Assembly (NCBI GenBank): GCA_963842575.1
Contig: CAWJGS010000003.1
Location: 1-64,000, forward strand
DNA: 64,000 bases
From: JACDER01 sp963842575
GTDB taxonomy: Bacteria; Actinomycetota; Thermoleophilia; Gaiellales; Gaiellaceae
Direction of reading: 5' to 3'
The position numbers and the translations under genes were made by a program. Of the stretch, positions 8,067 through 16,826 are shown piece after piece. Under the pieces are notes generated by a model. That model was not told the origin of the DNA, ran no database searches, and worked only from the letters and a program-made list of their open reading frames with translations. The first letter of the stretch is position 1. Each line of letters starts with the position of its first letter.

Positions 8067-8383
8067 CTGGCGACGATGAGTAGGACCTTCGTGCCGGGCG
8101 CGAGGATCGTCCCCGCCTGCGGCAGGGCGGTCAGCACGGTGTTCCGCGCTGCGACCGAGCGCCGGCGCATCGGCGCCATGACTCCGCACAGCGAGCCGCG
8201 CAGGCTCTTGCGCGCGGCGGCGAGCTGCTTGCCCTCGATGTTCGGCACGGTGCAGTGTGGGACGCCGAGCCAGCCCGGATCGGGCGGCGGGCCTCCAGCC
8301 TGGGCGGACGTCGCGGCAACCGCCGCGCCTGCTCCGACCACGGCCATCCACTTCATCAGACGTGTGTGACGCGAAGCCTTCAT
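8063..8383 (-). CDS. secreted single-PASTA-like protein
   Basis: A 106-residue protein, MKASRHTRLMKWMAVVG onward, with a signal peptide ending about AQA (residues 26-28). The mature part has one PASTA-like module: VPHCTVPNIEGKQLAAARKSL, a conserved C in SLCGVM, then TVLTALPQAGTILAPGTKVLLIV. The two conserved cysteines probably form a disulfide outside the cell. It is the upstream member of a tandem duplicate pair and follows the phosphoesterase gene by 57 bp on the same strand, so the three exported proteins may be cotranscribed. Confidence 0.78.
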   Translation of the reverse strand: MKASRHTRLMKWMAVVGAGAAVAATSAQAGGPPPDPGWLGVPHCTVPNIEGKQLAAARKSLRGSLCGVMAPMRRRSVAARNTVLTALPQAGTILAPGTKVLLIVAR

Positions 8384-8440
8384 CTGCTCCTCCTCATCGA
8401 GTTCCCGCCCACAGGACGGGGGAGGAGAGCGGCTTCTTCC

Positions 8441-9826
8441 CTACCTTGGCCTGAGGACCAGCGGAGTGCGCGGCTCCTGGGTGAAGTCGAAGTCCTTCAC
8501 CAGGTCGCCGAGGATCGGAACCGTCTCGCGCACGTCCGGTCGCGGGTCGGGCCGGCCGTCCGTCCGCGGGTCGAGCCTCTGCCCGCCGAGGAAGTCGTCC
8601 TCGATGAACTTGTCGTACGCGTCGAAGCTGAGCGTCTGGTGATCGACGTAGCCCCTCCTCGCGTACGGGCTGATGACCAGCCCGGGGACGCGCAGGCCGT
8701 AGCCGTTGCCGTCGACCCGCGGCGGCATGACGTGGTCGTAGAAGCCGCCCCAGTCGTCCCAGGCGAGGAAGATCGCGGTGGAGCCCCAGTCGGGACTCTT
8801 CATCGCGGCGTCGATCACCTTGGTGACGAACTTCTCGCCGGCGTTGACGAGCGCCGGCGGATGCTCGCTGACGCGGCCGTCCGGCACGATCCACGAGACC
8901 GACGCCAGCGATCCCGTCCGGGCGGCGGCGAAGTAGTGGTCGAGTGACGTGATGTTCCGGAGCTGGTGGTCGCGCTTGACCGTCACGAAGTAGGGAAGCG
9001 GGTTCCAGATTCCCGGCGTGTCCGGATCCTGGAGGAAGTCGGCGCACCGAACCGCCCCCGTGCGGCAGTCGGGCTCGGTGCCCTTGGTGATGTAGTAGCG
9101 CCAGCTGACTCCGTCACGGTGCAGGAGGTACGTGAGATCGGTCCACGCGTACACCGGCGGCGGGCCGCCGTGCGTGAAGTCGGGCGTCAGGCCCGGCCGC
9201 TGCAGCTCGTTCTTGCAGCTGAACGGATCCGTGCTCGTGCACTTCGCCGACCACTCGGAGACCATGAACAGATGCGCGGGGAGACTCCAGGACGCGTTCG
9301 GCTCGAACATGTGATCCTGGAGGACGTAGTTCCTCGCGTAGTCCCAGTAGTTCGGGATCTCGCGGGCGTCGTGGTAGCCCATCACGTCGATGCGGCCGTG
9401 CTTCCGGCACCAGGGGTTGGCGAAATTCGCGCAGCTTTCCTCCGCTCCCTCGGCCTGCGTGACGAATCCGTTCATCCTGCCGCCGTCGATGTCGCGGGTC
9501 GCATTGGTCTGCGCGTGCGGGCCGCCGCGATTGAGGTCGTAGGGATCGTGGTACGGCCTGTCGCACGTCTTGCTCTTGGGATCGGGGACACAGACGCCGT
9601 GTGGGATGCCGTCCGCTCCCGGGTACGTCCCGAAGTAGGAGTCGAACGAGCGGTTCTCCTGCATGATCACGATGACGTGCTGGATCTTGTGGATCCCGCG
9701 CAGCCGCCGGCTCGAGCGCGTGGGCCGGAGCGTGGCTCTGGCCGGCGCGGAGCGCGTGACGGCAACGCTGCCGAGCGCGCCCGCGACGGCGACGCCGGCG
9801 AGGATCCAGGTGACAGCGGTTCTCAC
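8441..9826 (-). CDS. secreted phosphoesterase, phospholipase C/acid phosphatase family
   Basis: A 461-residue exported enzyme: hydrophobic N-terminal segment (about residues 5-25), then HKIQHVIVIMQENRSFDSYFG (E57, N58 region), the metal and nucleophile motif of the bacterial phospholipase C/acid phosphatase (phosphoesterase) family. Further family segments are MGYHDAREIPNYWDYA, YVLQDHMFEPNASWSLPAH, FLAWDDWGGFYDHV and GLRVPGLVISPYARRG. It probably releases phosphate from phospholipids or other organic phosphates outside the cell. Six or more cysteines suggest disulfides. No Tat RR motif is evident. Confidence 0.88.
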   Translation of the reverse strand: MRTAVTWILAGVAVAGALGSVAVTRSAPARATLRPTRSSRRLRGIHKIQHVIVIMQENRSFDSYFGTYPGADGIPHGVCVPDPKSKTCDRPYHDPYDLNRGGPHAQTNATRDIDGGRMNGFVTQAEGAEESCANFANPWCRKHGRIDVMGYHDAREIPNYWDYARNYVLQDHMFEPNASWSLPAHLFMVSEWSAKCTSTDPFSCKNELQRPGLTPDFTHGGPPPVYAWTDLTYLLHRDGVSWRYYITKGTEPDCRTGAVRCADFLQDPDTPGIWNPLPYFVTVKRDHQLRNITSLDHYFAAARTGSLASVSWIVPDGRVSEHPPALVNAGEKFVTKVIDAAMKSPDWGSTAIFLAWDDWGGFYDHVMPPRVDGNGYGLRVPGLVISPYARRGYVDHQTLSFDAYDKFIEDDFLGGQRLDPRTDGRPDPRPDVRETVPILGDLVKDFDFTQEPRTPLVLRPR

Positions 9827-10056
9827 TGCCGAGAAGAGGGGGGAGCGGGAGGCCGAGAGCCGCAGCTCACACTGTGGAGGAGACTACGCCGCGAGGGTCG
9901 CGGATGCTGCAGTTCCCCACAAAACTGGGTGAGCATTCTCTTGGAGGGGCTTCGTATGACTCGGCCTCCCGGTGTCGGCAGACACTTCGTGTTCTATCTC
10001 GCAAGTGCTAAGCCGACATGTAGCGCCGATTAAGAAATGCCTGCACTTCATATGAA
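9827..10056. other. intergenic stretch, nothing recognised
   Basis: About 230 bp between the phosphoesterase start and the MFS transporter stop. It is locally less GC-rich (10010-10065) than its surroundings. No credible gene, RNA or strong promoter was seen. Confidence 0.4.
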
Positions 10057-11169
10057 TTAGGTAAGACGGCGGAGGAGGAGGATCCCCGCAAGCGGGCAGA
10101 CCGCGGCAAGCGCGAAGCCGGCCCTCCACGACGTGGCCGCGACGAGTGAGGCAAAGACAACGGGAGCGGCGGCTCCGACGCCCGAGAGCACCGACTGCTG
10201 AAAGCCGATCGCGGCGCCGCTCCGGCGTCCCCCCGCGAGCTCGGCGGCTGCCGTGAAGGAGAGCCCGTTCCACGACATCGCAAGCCCGCCGGCGACGACG
10301 AAGGCTGGAACGAGGATCCACAGCGATGCGCCGGTGAGCGCGGCCACGAGCCCGGTGGCCAGCGCGGTGGCGACGCCGACGCGCCGCAGCGGGACAACCC
10401 GACTGCCGAGGACGTCCGACCAGCGGCCCGCGCCGATCCGCAGGGCGGCCGCCGCGATCTGGATCGCCGCGAGCACACCGGCGGCGGCGGCGTCCGACAC
10501 GCCGCGCTCGTCGTGCAGGAAGAGCACCACGAAGCCGATGACCGCGACCTGGGCGACCAGGTAGAGGCCGCTCCCGAAGGAGAGCTCCCACAGCTTGCGG
10601 TCGCGCAGCGTCCACTCGACCGCCTCGACCGGAACTTGCGGCTCGTGCGGCTCGCGGACGGTGAGGACCCCGGCGATCCCGCCCAGCAGGCAGAGCCCGG
10701 CCAGGAATAGGAGCCCCGAGCGAACACCGAGGTGCGGAAGCACGAGGGCGGCCACGAGCCCGCCTGCCGGAATGGCGGTCTGCCGGATGCCGAGCGCGAG
10801 CCCTCGCTGAGACGGCTGGAACCACTGCATGACGGCGCGGCCGCTGGCGGAGTTGACGCTCGCGCCGGCGGCACCCGCGAGGCTCAGGAACGCGACGAGC
10901 CAGGCGAGGCTCGGCGCATAGGCGGCGGCGGTAAGGAAAGCCGCGCAGCCCGCGAGCCCCAGGCCGAGGACGGCCCGCTCCCCGAAACGGTCGGCGGCGA
11001 GCCCCCAGGGCAGCAGCGTGAGCAGCGTCCCCACCCAAGTCGCCGCCAGGACGATGCCGACCTCCGAGAGCGTCAGCCCGTAGTGGGTGCGAATCGCCGG
11101 CGCGAGGGCGGGCAGGCCGATCCCGATCGCCGAGAAGCTCGCCTGGGCAGCCGTGCCGCCCGACAGCAC
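10057..11169 (-). CDS. MFS transporter
   Basis: A 370-residue major facilitator with about 11-12 transmembrane helices. The loop 2-3 signature appears as GLAADRFGERAVLGLGL, and the helix 4-5 region as GRAVMQWFQPSQRGLALGIRQTAIPAGG. The start is a GTG at 11169; it lies 23 bp after the aldehyde dehydrogenase stop, so the pair is probably cotranscribed. Members of this subgroup (CynX/NimT-like by general pattern) export or import small organic compounds. The substrate cannot be read from the sequence. Confidence 0.88.
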   Translation of the reverse strand: MLSGGTAAQASFSAIGIGLPALAPAIRTHYGLTLSEVGIVLAATWVGTLLTLLPWGLAADRFGERAVLGLGLAGCAAFLTAAAYAPSLAWLVAFLSLAGAAGASVNSASGRAVMQWFQPSQRGLALGIRQTAIPAGGLVAALVLPHLGVRSGLLFLAGLCLLGGIAGVLTVREPHEPQVPVEAVEWTLRDRKLWELSFGSGLYLVAQVAVIGFVVLFLHDERGVSDAAAAGVLAAIQIAAAALRIGAGRWSDVLGSRVVPLRRVGVATALATGLVAALTGASLWILVPAFVVAGGLAMSWNGLSFTAAAELAGGRRSGAAIGFQQSVLSGVGAAAPVVFASLVAATSWRAGFALAAVCPLAGILLLRRLT

Positions 11170-11192
11170 GACCCAGCGGTACGGGTGGCTGT

Positions 11193-12662
11193 CTACAGCC
11201 CGAACGGGTTGAACGGCCTCGAGCTCGTCGAGACGAGGACGCTCTTGGTCTCGAGGTACAGCTCGAGCGTCTCGAGCCCGAGCTCACGGCCGAAGCCGGA
11301 CTGCTTGTACCCGCCGAACGGGATCCCCGGGAACGCCGTGTACGGCATGTTGATCCCGACCGTGCCGGCCTTGATCTGCCGCGCGAGCCGGTGGCCGCGC
11401 GCGGGATCTCCCGTCCAGACCGTCGCCATCAGCCCGTAGCGGACCGCGTTGGCCTGCCGCACCGCGTCCTTCTCGTCGGCGAACGGAGAGATCGTCACCA
11501 CGGGGCCGAAGATCTCCTCCTGGGCGACCGTCATCTCCTGGTTCACGCCGGCGAGGACGGTGGGCGGGTAGAACGCGCCCTGACCGTCCGGCGCCTCCCC
11601 TCCCGTGACGACGTCGGCACCCTCCTCGCGTCCGGTCTCGACGAACCCGTGCACGCGATCACGGTGCTCGGTGGAGATGAGCGAGCCGACCTGGGTCTCC
11701 GCTTCGAGCGGATCGCCGACCTTCAGGCTCTTGGCGGCATCCGCGAACTTCGAGACGAAGTCGTCGTAGGCCGACTCCTCCACCAGGATGCGCGATCGCG
11801 CCTCGCAGCTCTGGCCGGCCGAGTAGTAGATCGACCAGACCGAGCTGGGAATCGCATCGGCGAGATCCGCGTCGGCGAAGACGACGTTCGGGCTCTTCCC
11901 GCCCAGCTCGAGCGTGATGCGCTTGATGGGATCGGAGGCCATGCGCATGATCTCGCCGCCCGTCTCGGTCGAGCCGGTGAACGCGATCTTGTCCACGCCG
12001 GGATGCCTGACGAGGTACGCGCCAATCGTCTTTCCCGCCCCCGGAACGACGTTGATCGCGCCGGGCGGGAAGCCGACCTCGGACGCGAGCTCGGCCATCC
12101 GCAGCGCGCTCAGCGGAGTCGCGGAGTCGGGCTTGAGGACGACCGTGCAGCCCGCCGCGAGCGCCGGCGCGAGCTTCCACGTGGTCATCATCAGCGGGTA
12201 GTTCCAGGGAACGATCTGTCCGGCGACGCCGACCGGCTCCTTCAGCGAGTAGAAGAGAAGCGAGCCGCCGATCGGGTTCGAGCGACCTGCGATCGAGGCG
12301 ATCGCCGAGCCGTAGAAGCGGTAGTTCTCCACCGCCTGTGCGAGCTCGGCCTTTACCGAGGAGATGGCCTTGCCGACGTTGCGCACCTCGAGCTCGGCGA
12401 GCTCCTTGCGGTTCGCGACGAGCGCGTCGGCGAGCGCGTGCAGGAGCCGTGAGCGCTCCGTCGCCGGGGTCTTGCCCCACGCGCCCTCGAGCGCCCCACG
12501 GGCAGCCTCGACGGCACGGTCGACGTCCTGCTCCGATGCCATGGCGACGGTCGCGAGCGGCGCGCCGGTCGCCGGCTCGGTGAGCTCGCGCGTCTCTCCG
12601 CCGGTCGCCTCGGTCGGCTCGCCGTTGATGAACAGCCCGTACTCGCGTGTTGCCACCGCCAT
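11193..12662 (-). CDS. NAD(P)-dependent aldehyde dehydrogenase
   Basis: A 489-residue aldehyde dehydrogenase that oxidises an aldehyde to its acid. Catalytic residues are visible: N154 in VPWNYPLMM, E252 in TLELGGKSPN and C286 in SAGQSCEAR. NAD-binding segments FTGSTETGGEI and KPDSATPLSAL are also present. The ATG at 12662 is preferred over the TTG one codon upstream. The overall pattern is like betaine/4-aminobutyraldehyde dehydrogenases, but the substrate is unknown. It reads towards the MFS gene. Confidence 0.92.
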   Translation of the reverse strand: MAVATREYGLFINGEPTEATGGETRELTEPATGAPLATVAMASEQDVDRAVEAARGALEGAWGKTPATERSRLLHALADALVANRKELAELEVRNVGKAISSVKAELAQAVENYRFYGSAIASIAGRSNPIGGSLLFYSLKEPVGVAGQIVPWNYPLMMTTWKLAPALAAGCTVVLKPDSATPLSALRMAELASEVGFPPGAINVVPGAGKTIGAYLVRHPGVDKIAFTGSTETGGEIMRMASDPIKRITLELGGKSPNVVFADADLADAIPSSVWSIYYSAGQSCEARSRILVEESAYDDFVSKFADAAKSLKVGDPLEAETQVGSLISTEHRDRVHGFVETGREEGADVVTGGEAPDGQGAFYPPTVLAGVNQEMTVAQEEIFGPVVTISPFADEKDAVRQANAVRYGLMATVWTGDPARGHRLARQIKAGTVGINMPYTAFPGIPFGGYKQSGFGRELGLETLELYLETKSVLVSTSSRPFNPFGL

Positions 12663-12713
12663 CAAGCCGGAGCCTAGCTAACAGAACTTCCGGCGAAACC
12701 GATACGCCGGATG

Positions 12714-12772
12714 GCCCGTAGTACGGGCATCGCTGACTGGCAAGGGGCCCGTACCCTCCTTCGGGCCCCTTG
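12714..12772 (+). promoter_or_regulatory. mutually exclusive inverted repeats, attenuator-like
   Basis: Three pairings compete in this 59-nt stretch. Stem A is GCCCGTA (12714-12720) with TACGGGC (12722-12728). Stem B is GTACGGGC (12721-12728) with GCCCGTAC (12747-12754). Stem C is CAAGGGGCCCG (12741-12751) with CGGGCCCCTTG (12762-12772), an 11-bp stem followed by TTTCTTA. A+C and B exclude each other, as in terminator/antiterminator leaders. It lies 18 bp before the plus-strand ORF at 12791. No ligand or leader peptide was recognised. Confidence 0.45.
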
Positions 12773-12790
12773 GTTTCTTAAGATGGCGGC

Positions 12791-13132
12791 GTGAGTGACT
12801 CGGTCGACATCGAGGCGGCGCGCATCCCCGACCGCGACCGGCTGCTGCAGGAGCTGCAGGAAGCCGGGCTCGAGGCGCGTCCAGTGGGCGAGGTCGAGAT
12901 CGAGGTACGGGCCGAAGAGGGCGAGGTCTACGAGCAGGTCGAGGGGATGATCATGTCCCTCGGCGCGCCCTTCGTCCCGATCAAGCACGAGGGCGTCATC
13001 TACGTGCGCCCGCCGTCGGCTAGCGCCAGAGATCCGTCTCGCCTCCGGGGCCACCAGCCCCTCCCACTGCGGCGCTCGAACAGCGCGGCCTGGCCCTGGC
13101 CGACCCCCACGCAGAGCGTGGCGAGCCCGTAG
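12791..13132 (+). CDS. small hypothetical protein
   Basis: GTG-started frame of 113 codons. The first about 77 residues, from SDSVDIEAARIPDRDRLLQELQEAG to KHEGVIYVRPPSA, are acidic and look like a compact small protein with an alpha-beta pattern. The last 36 codons run antisense to the thiolase 3' end and look non-coding. A TAG at 13021-13023 in the adjacent frame suggests the true protein ends there and that a one-base indel lies near 13015. Not recognised; a hairpin array precedes it. Confidence 0.5.
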   Translation: MSDSVDIEAARIPDRDRLLQELQEAGLEARPVGEVEIEVRAEEGEVYEQVEGMIMSLGAPFVPIKHEGVIYVRPPSASARDPSRLRGHQPLPLRRSNSAAWPWPTPTQSVASP

Positions 13133-14239
13133 CGGCCGCCGCGGCGGCGCAGCTCGTGCAGGAGCGTGACGACGAGCCGCGCACCGCTCATCCCGAGCGG
13201 ATGGCCGAGCGCGATCGCCCCGCCGTTGACGTTGACCTTCTCGGGATCGAGGCCGAGCTCGCGGATGACGACGAGGCTCTGCGATGCAAACGCCTCGTTC
13301 AGCTCCACCAGGTCGAGGTCTCCGACCTCGACCCCGGCGCGCTCGAGGAGCTTTCGCACTGCAGGCACCGGGCCGATCCCCATGATGCGAGGGTCGACCC
13401 CCGCGACCGCGCCGCCGGCGAAGGCGCCGAGCGGCTCGACGCCGAGCTGCTCTGCGCGCTCCTCGCTCGCGATCACGAGAGCGGCCGCGCCGTCGTTGAT
13501 CCCGCTCGAGTTCCCCGCTGTGACGGTGCCTTCGCGGCGGAATGCCGGCTTGAGCGCCGCCAGCTTCTCGAGGTTCGTGTCCGGCCGGGGATGCTCGTCG
13601 CGCGTGACGTCTCCGACCGCGACCAGCTCGTCGTCGAAGCGGCCGGCCTCGTTGGCCGCCGCCCAGCGCTCGCTGGGACTGGAGCGCGAAGGCGTCCTGG
13701 TCCTCGCGTGAGACCCCGTAGCGCTCAGCCACGTTCTCGCCGGTCTCGCCCATCGACTCGAGCGGGAACATCTCCTCCATCTTGGGATTGGGAAAGCGCC
13801 AGCCGAGTGTCGTGTCGTACACGGTCTGGTTGCCGCGCGGGAAGGCGTGCTCCGGCTTGCCCATGACGAGCGGCGCGCGGCTCATGGACTCGACCCCGCC
13901 CGCCACGAAGAGATCCCCGTCCCCGGCCACGACGGCGTGCGACGCGCCTACCACCGCGGCCAGGCCGGACGCGCACAGCCGGTTCACGGTGACGCCGGCC
14001 ACGGACTCGGGGAGGCCCGCGAGCAGCGCGGCCATGCGCGCGACGTTGCGGTTGTCCTCACCCGCCTGGTTGGCGGCGCCGAAGTAGACGTCCTCGATTT
14101 CCGCGGGATCGACGCCGGCGCGCTTGACCGCCTCGGCGATGACGAGCGCCGCCAGGTCGTCGGGCCGCTCTCCCGAAAGCGCTCCGCCGTAACGTCCGAC
14201 CGGCGTGCGGACGGCGGAGAGGACGACAGGGAGACTCAT
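13020..14239 (-). CDS. acetyl-CoA acetyltransferase (thiolase), two frameshifts
   Basis: Thiolase-family enzyme that condenses or cleaves 3-ketoacyl-CoA. Present are C89 in VNRLCASGLAAV (acyl-accepting cysteine), GGVESMSRAP, GNSSGINDGAAAL, GGAIALGHPLGMSGAR (catalytic His) and LCVGVGQGQ (second Cys). The frame shifts near 13676 (after FALQSQ, resuming RWAAANEAG) and near 13075 (after ALFER, resuming to the TAG at 13020-13022). Dropping one base at each gives 405 residues, the normal length. The start overlaps the mqnD stop by 4 bp (ATGA). Confidence 0.85.
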
Positions 14240-15006
14240 GCGGCGAGGCTAGCCGACGCGAGCCGCTCGATCGCGGCGAGCCCCGGCTCGCCGAGGTCGA
14301 CGCTGAACTCGTTCACGTACAGGTCGATGTGCGCGCGGCAGACGTCCTCCGACAGCTCGTGCGAGTGCTCGCGCACGTACTCGCGGCTCGCCTCCGGATG
14401 CGCGAAGGCGTACTCGACCGAGGCGCGGATTGCGCGCTCGACCTCGTCCATCGGCAGACCCTCGCGCGCGTAGATCCCGGCGAGCGGGACGGGTAGTCCG
14501 GTCTCCGCCTCCCACCACTCGCCGAGGTCGACGACCCTGACGAGCCCATGTTCGGCGTACGTGAACCGGCTCTCGTGGATGATCAGGCCCGCGTCGACGG
14601 CCCCGGATGCGACCGCGTCCAAGATCTCGTCGTAGCGCATCTCGACGACCTCGCCGAGCTTCGGCCACGCGAGACGGAGGAGCAGGAAGGCAGTGGTGTC
14701 ACGGCCCGGAACGGCGATTCGCTCGTAGCCCTCGGAGACCTCACGGGCCACCACCAGCGGCCCGACTCCATGCCCCAGCGCAGCTCCGCTCCGGAGCAGC
14801 CGGTACTGGTCGCGCGCCGCCGGCGCCGCTCCGAAGCTCAGCTTGGTCAGGTCGAGCTCACCCGTACGCGCACGCTGATTCAGCTCCTCGATGTCAAGCA
14901 GGACGGGCTCGACGACGAATGGCGCCTCGACCAACCCATGGACGAGGGCATGGAAGGCGAACGCGTCGTTCGGGCACGGCGTGAACCCGAAGGTCAACGA
15001 ACGCAC
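14236..15006 (-). CDS. mqnD: 1,4-dihydroxy-6-naphthoate synthase
   Basis: MqnD of the futalosine pathway of menaquinone synthesis; it converts cyclic dehypoxanthinylfutalosine to 1,4-dihydroxy-6-naphthoate. The 256-aa periplasmic-binding-protein-like fold starts MRSLTFGFTPCPNDAFAFHALV, with the TKLSFGAAP and GHGVGPLVV segments and AGLIIHESRFTY in the substrate-binding half. It overlaps the mqnB stop by 13 bp and is followed by the thiolase with a 4-bp overlap, so all three are translationally coupled. Presence with mqnB means menaquinone is made by the futalosine route; mqnA and mqnC are not in this window. Confidence 0.93.
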   Translation of the reverse strand: MRSLTFGFTPCPNDAFAFHALVHGLVEAPFVVEPVLLDIEELNQRARTGELDLTKLSFGAAPAARDQYRLLRSGAALGHGVGPLVVAREVSEGYERIAVPGRDTTAFLLLRLAWPKLGEVVEMRYDEILDAVASGAVDAGLIIHESRFTYAEHGLVRVVDLGEWWEAETGLPVPLAGIYAREGLPMDEVERAIRASVEYAFAHPEASREYVREHSHELSEDVCRAHIDLYVNEFSVDLGEPGLAAIERLASASLAA

Positions 15007-15548
15007 GCGCGCACCTCCTCGACGAGCGGCGGAACGATCGCGGTCAGCCGGGCGAGCGCCTCCTCGATCCGCCAGAGCCCGCGGTCAGCGTCTTCCGGAC
15101 GGTTCGAGACCACCCGCACCTCGACGGCCGGCACACCCGCGAGCTCGGCGGCACGGAGGACTGCAAATCCCTCCATCGCCTCCACGTCGCAGGCGCCTCC
15201 GCCGCCGACGCGGCCGGACGTCGTGATCGGAAGGAGACGCGCGTCGGGCAAGGCGCGCCGAGCGCAATCGACGAGCTCCTGCGCCGGATAGGCGCGCTCG
15301 ACGCGCGGAATCGTCGAGGCGGCGTCGCTGATGTCGCAGTAGAAGGCCTCGGAGCCGATCACGACCGATCCCGCCTCCAGCTCCGCGGCGCCGGCGATGC
15401 CGACGTGGAGCAACGCGTCGGGCCGCTCCCGCGCCAGCTCGTTGGCCGTCGCGATTCCCGCCTCGACGGGGCCGATCCCGCAGCAGAGCGACGCGGCCCC
15501 GTCAACCGAGACGAGCTCCCGTTCCGTCGCCGCCACCACGAGGATCAC
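14994..15548 (-). CDS. mqnB: futalosine hydrolase
   Basis: MqnB-like nucleosidase of 184 aa that removes hypoxanthine from futalosine. The phosphorylase/nucleosidase fold is seen in MILVVAATEREL, then CGIGPVEAGIATA and LLHVGIAGA, and the active-site region DVEAMEGFAVLRAAELAGVP with the VRVVSNRPEDAD segment typical of futalosine hydrolases. It is slightly short for the family (about 190-220). Adjacent mqnD supports the call over methylthioadenosine nucleosidase. The ATG at 15548 lies 26 bp from the divergent DtxR-family gene. Confidence 0.88.
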   Translation of the reverse strand: MILVVAATERELVSVDGAASLCCGIGPVEAGIATANELARERPDALLHVGIAGAAELEAGSVVIGSEAFYCDISDAASTIPRVERAYPAQELVDCARRALPDARLLPITTSGRVGGGGACDVEAMEGFAVLRAAELAGVPAVEVRVVSNRPEDADRGLWRIEEALARLTAIVPPLVEEVRACVR

Positions 15549-15574
15549 GGTTGAACCATGCCTAAACTTCGCGC

Positions 15575-16222
15575 ATGGCCGAAGAGGCCTTGAGCAACGC
15601 GATCCAGGACTACCTGAAGGAGATCTACAAGCTCCGGACGGACGGCGGGAAGGTCACCACCACCCGCCTTGCCAGGCGCCTGCACGTCTCGCCCGCGTCG
15701 GTCAGCGCGATGGTGAAGAAGCTGGCCGTCCTCGGCCTCGCCGAGCACGTCCCGTACCACGGCGTCGATCTCACTCCGGCGGGAGAGAGAGTCGCGCTGG
15801 AGGTCGTCCGCCATCACCGGCTCCTCGAGCTGTATCTCGCGCAGACACTCGGGATCGCGGTCGAGTCCGTCCATGCGGAGGCCGACCGGCTCGAGCACGT
15901 GCTCTCCGAAGAGCTCGAGGCCCGGATCGACAGCGCGCTCGGCTACCCGACGCACGACCCGCACGGCGATCCCATCCCTGACGCACGCCTGCAGATGCAG
16001 GCCGAGCACGAGGTGCGGCCGCTCTCCGCGCTCGCAGCAGGCGAGGCGGGAACCGTGCGCCGCGTCCCCGACGACGACGAGCTCCTGCCGCAGCTGTCCG
16101 CCCTCGGGCTCGTGCCAGGCCGGCAGATCACGGTCAAGAAGCTCCGCCCGCTCACGATCTCTATCGACGGGAACGACCAGGTCGTGCCCCGGAAGCTCGC
16201 GGACGCAGTCGGAGTCGGTTGA
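15575..16222 (+). CDS. DtxR/MntR-family metal-dependent transcriptional regulator
   Basis: A 215-residue regulator. It has an N-terminal winged helix (AIQDYLKEIYKLR, then TTTRLARRLHVSPASVSAMVKKL as recognition helix, residues about 30-52), a dimerisation/metal-binding domain with LTPAGERVALEVVRHHRLLELYL and EADRLEHVLSE, and a C-terminal FeoA/SH3-like domain (LSALAAGEAGTVRRV onward). Such proteins repress iron or manganese uptake genes when metal-bound. H and E ligands of the family are present in the second domain. It is divergent from mqnB; no operator was identified. Confidence 0.92.
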   Translation: MAEEALSNAIQDYLKEIYKLRTDGGKVTTTRLARRLHVSPASVSAMVKKLAVLGLAEHVPYHGVDLTPAGERVALEVVRHHRLLELYLAQTLGIAVESVHAEADRLEHVLSEELEARIDSALGYPTHDPHGDPIPDARLQMQAEHEVRPLSALAAGEAGTVRRVPDDDELLPQLSALGLVPGRQITVKKLRPLTISIDGNDQVVPRKLADAVGVG

Positions 16223-16826
16223 GCCGGACGAGCTCCTCGTCGGGGAGCAGCGCCGGCTCGCCGAGCTGCCGCGCGAGCGCGTAGACCTCCGCCGCCTCCT
16301 CTACCGCGAAGGCGCAGCGGAGCGCCTCCGCCGCCGACCTGCCCAGGCAAACCGGCCCATGGCTCCGGACGATGGCTGCCCAGGCGTCCCCCGCTCCCAG
16401 AACAGCCTCGCCCATCGCGCGCTCGCCCGTCGGCGCGTACGGCACGACGGGGATCGGGCCGCCCACGGCCGCGGCCTGCTCGGCGAGAACGACCGGGATC
16501 TCGTCGAGGACGGCGCCCAGGGCGGTCGCATACGGCGAGTGCGTGTGCACGACCGCGGCGGCTTCCGGGCGCCCAGACTGGATCGCCAGGTGCATGGGAA
16601 GCTCGACGCTCGGCGCGGCGCCTTCGAGCAGCTCTCCCTCGGGATCGACGACGGCGACGTCCTCCGGCCGCATCCGGTCGTACGGGATGGACGTAGGCGA
16701 GACGGCGACAAGACCCGTCTCGGGGTCGCGCGCGCTGACATTGCCGGACGTCCCGGTGACGAGCCCACCCGCCTCCAGCCGCCGCAGGACGTCGACGATC
16801 TCCGTCCGGAGCCCGGCGAGCCTCAA
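16161..16826 (-). CDS. class II aldolase/adducin family protein
   Basis: Zinc-dependent aldolase-fold protein of 221 aa, L-fuculose-phosphate-aldolase-like. It has the phosphate-binding segment GTSGNVSAR (residues 25-33), E75 in SVELPMH as the catalytic acid, and zinc ligands H94, H96 (VVHTHSPYATAL) and H156 (RSHGPVCLG). The start is taken as TTG at 16826, overlapping the upstream stop (TTGA); no ATG or GTG fits. The C-terminus past about residue 200 is arginine-rich and overlaps the convergent DtxR gene by 62 bp, so the real end could be altered by an indel. Confidence 0.85.
   Translation of the reverse strand: MRLAGLRTEIVDVLRRLEAGGLVTGTSGNVSARDPETGLVAVSPTSIPYDRMRPEDVAVVDPEGELLEGAAPSVELPMHLAIQSGRPEAAAVVHTHSPYATALGAVLDEIPVVLAEQAAAVGGPIPVVPYAPTGERAMGEAVLGAGDAWAAIVRSHGPVCLGRSAAEALRCAFAVEEAAEVYALARQLGEPALLPDEELVRLNRLRLRPRASGARPGRSRR

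Noticed and set aside
7759..8369. In-frame continuation of the VOC gene for 200 codons
   Set aside because: It is antisense to two convincing signal-peptide proteins and has no VOC character; a one-base error near the VOC end explains it.
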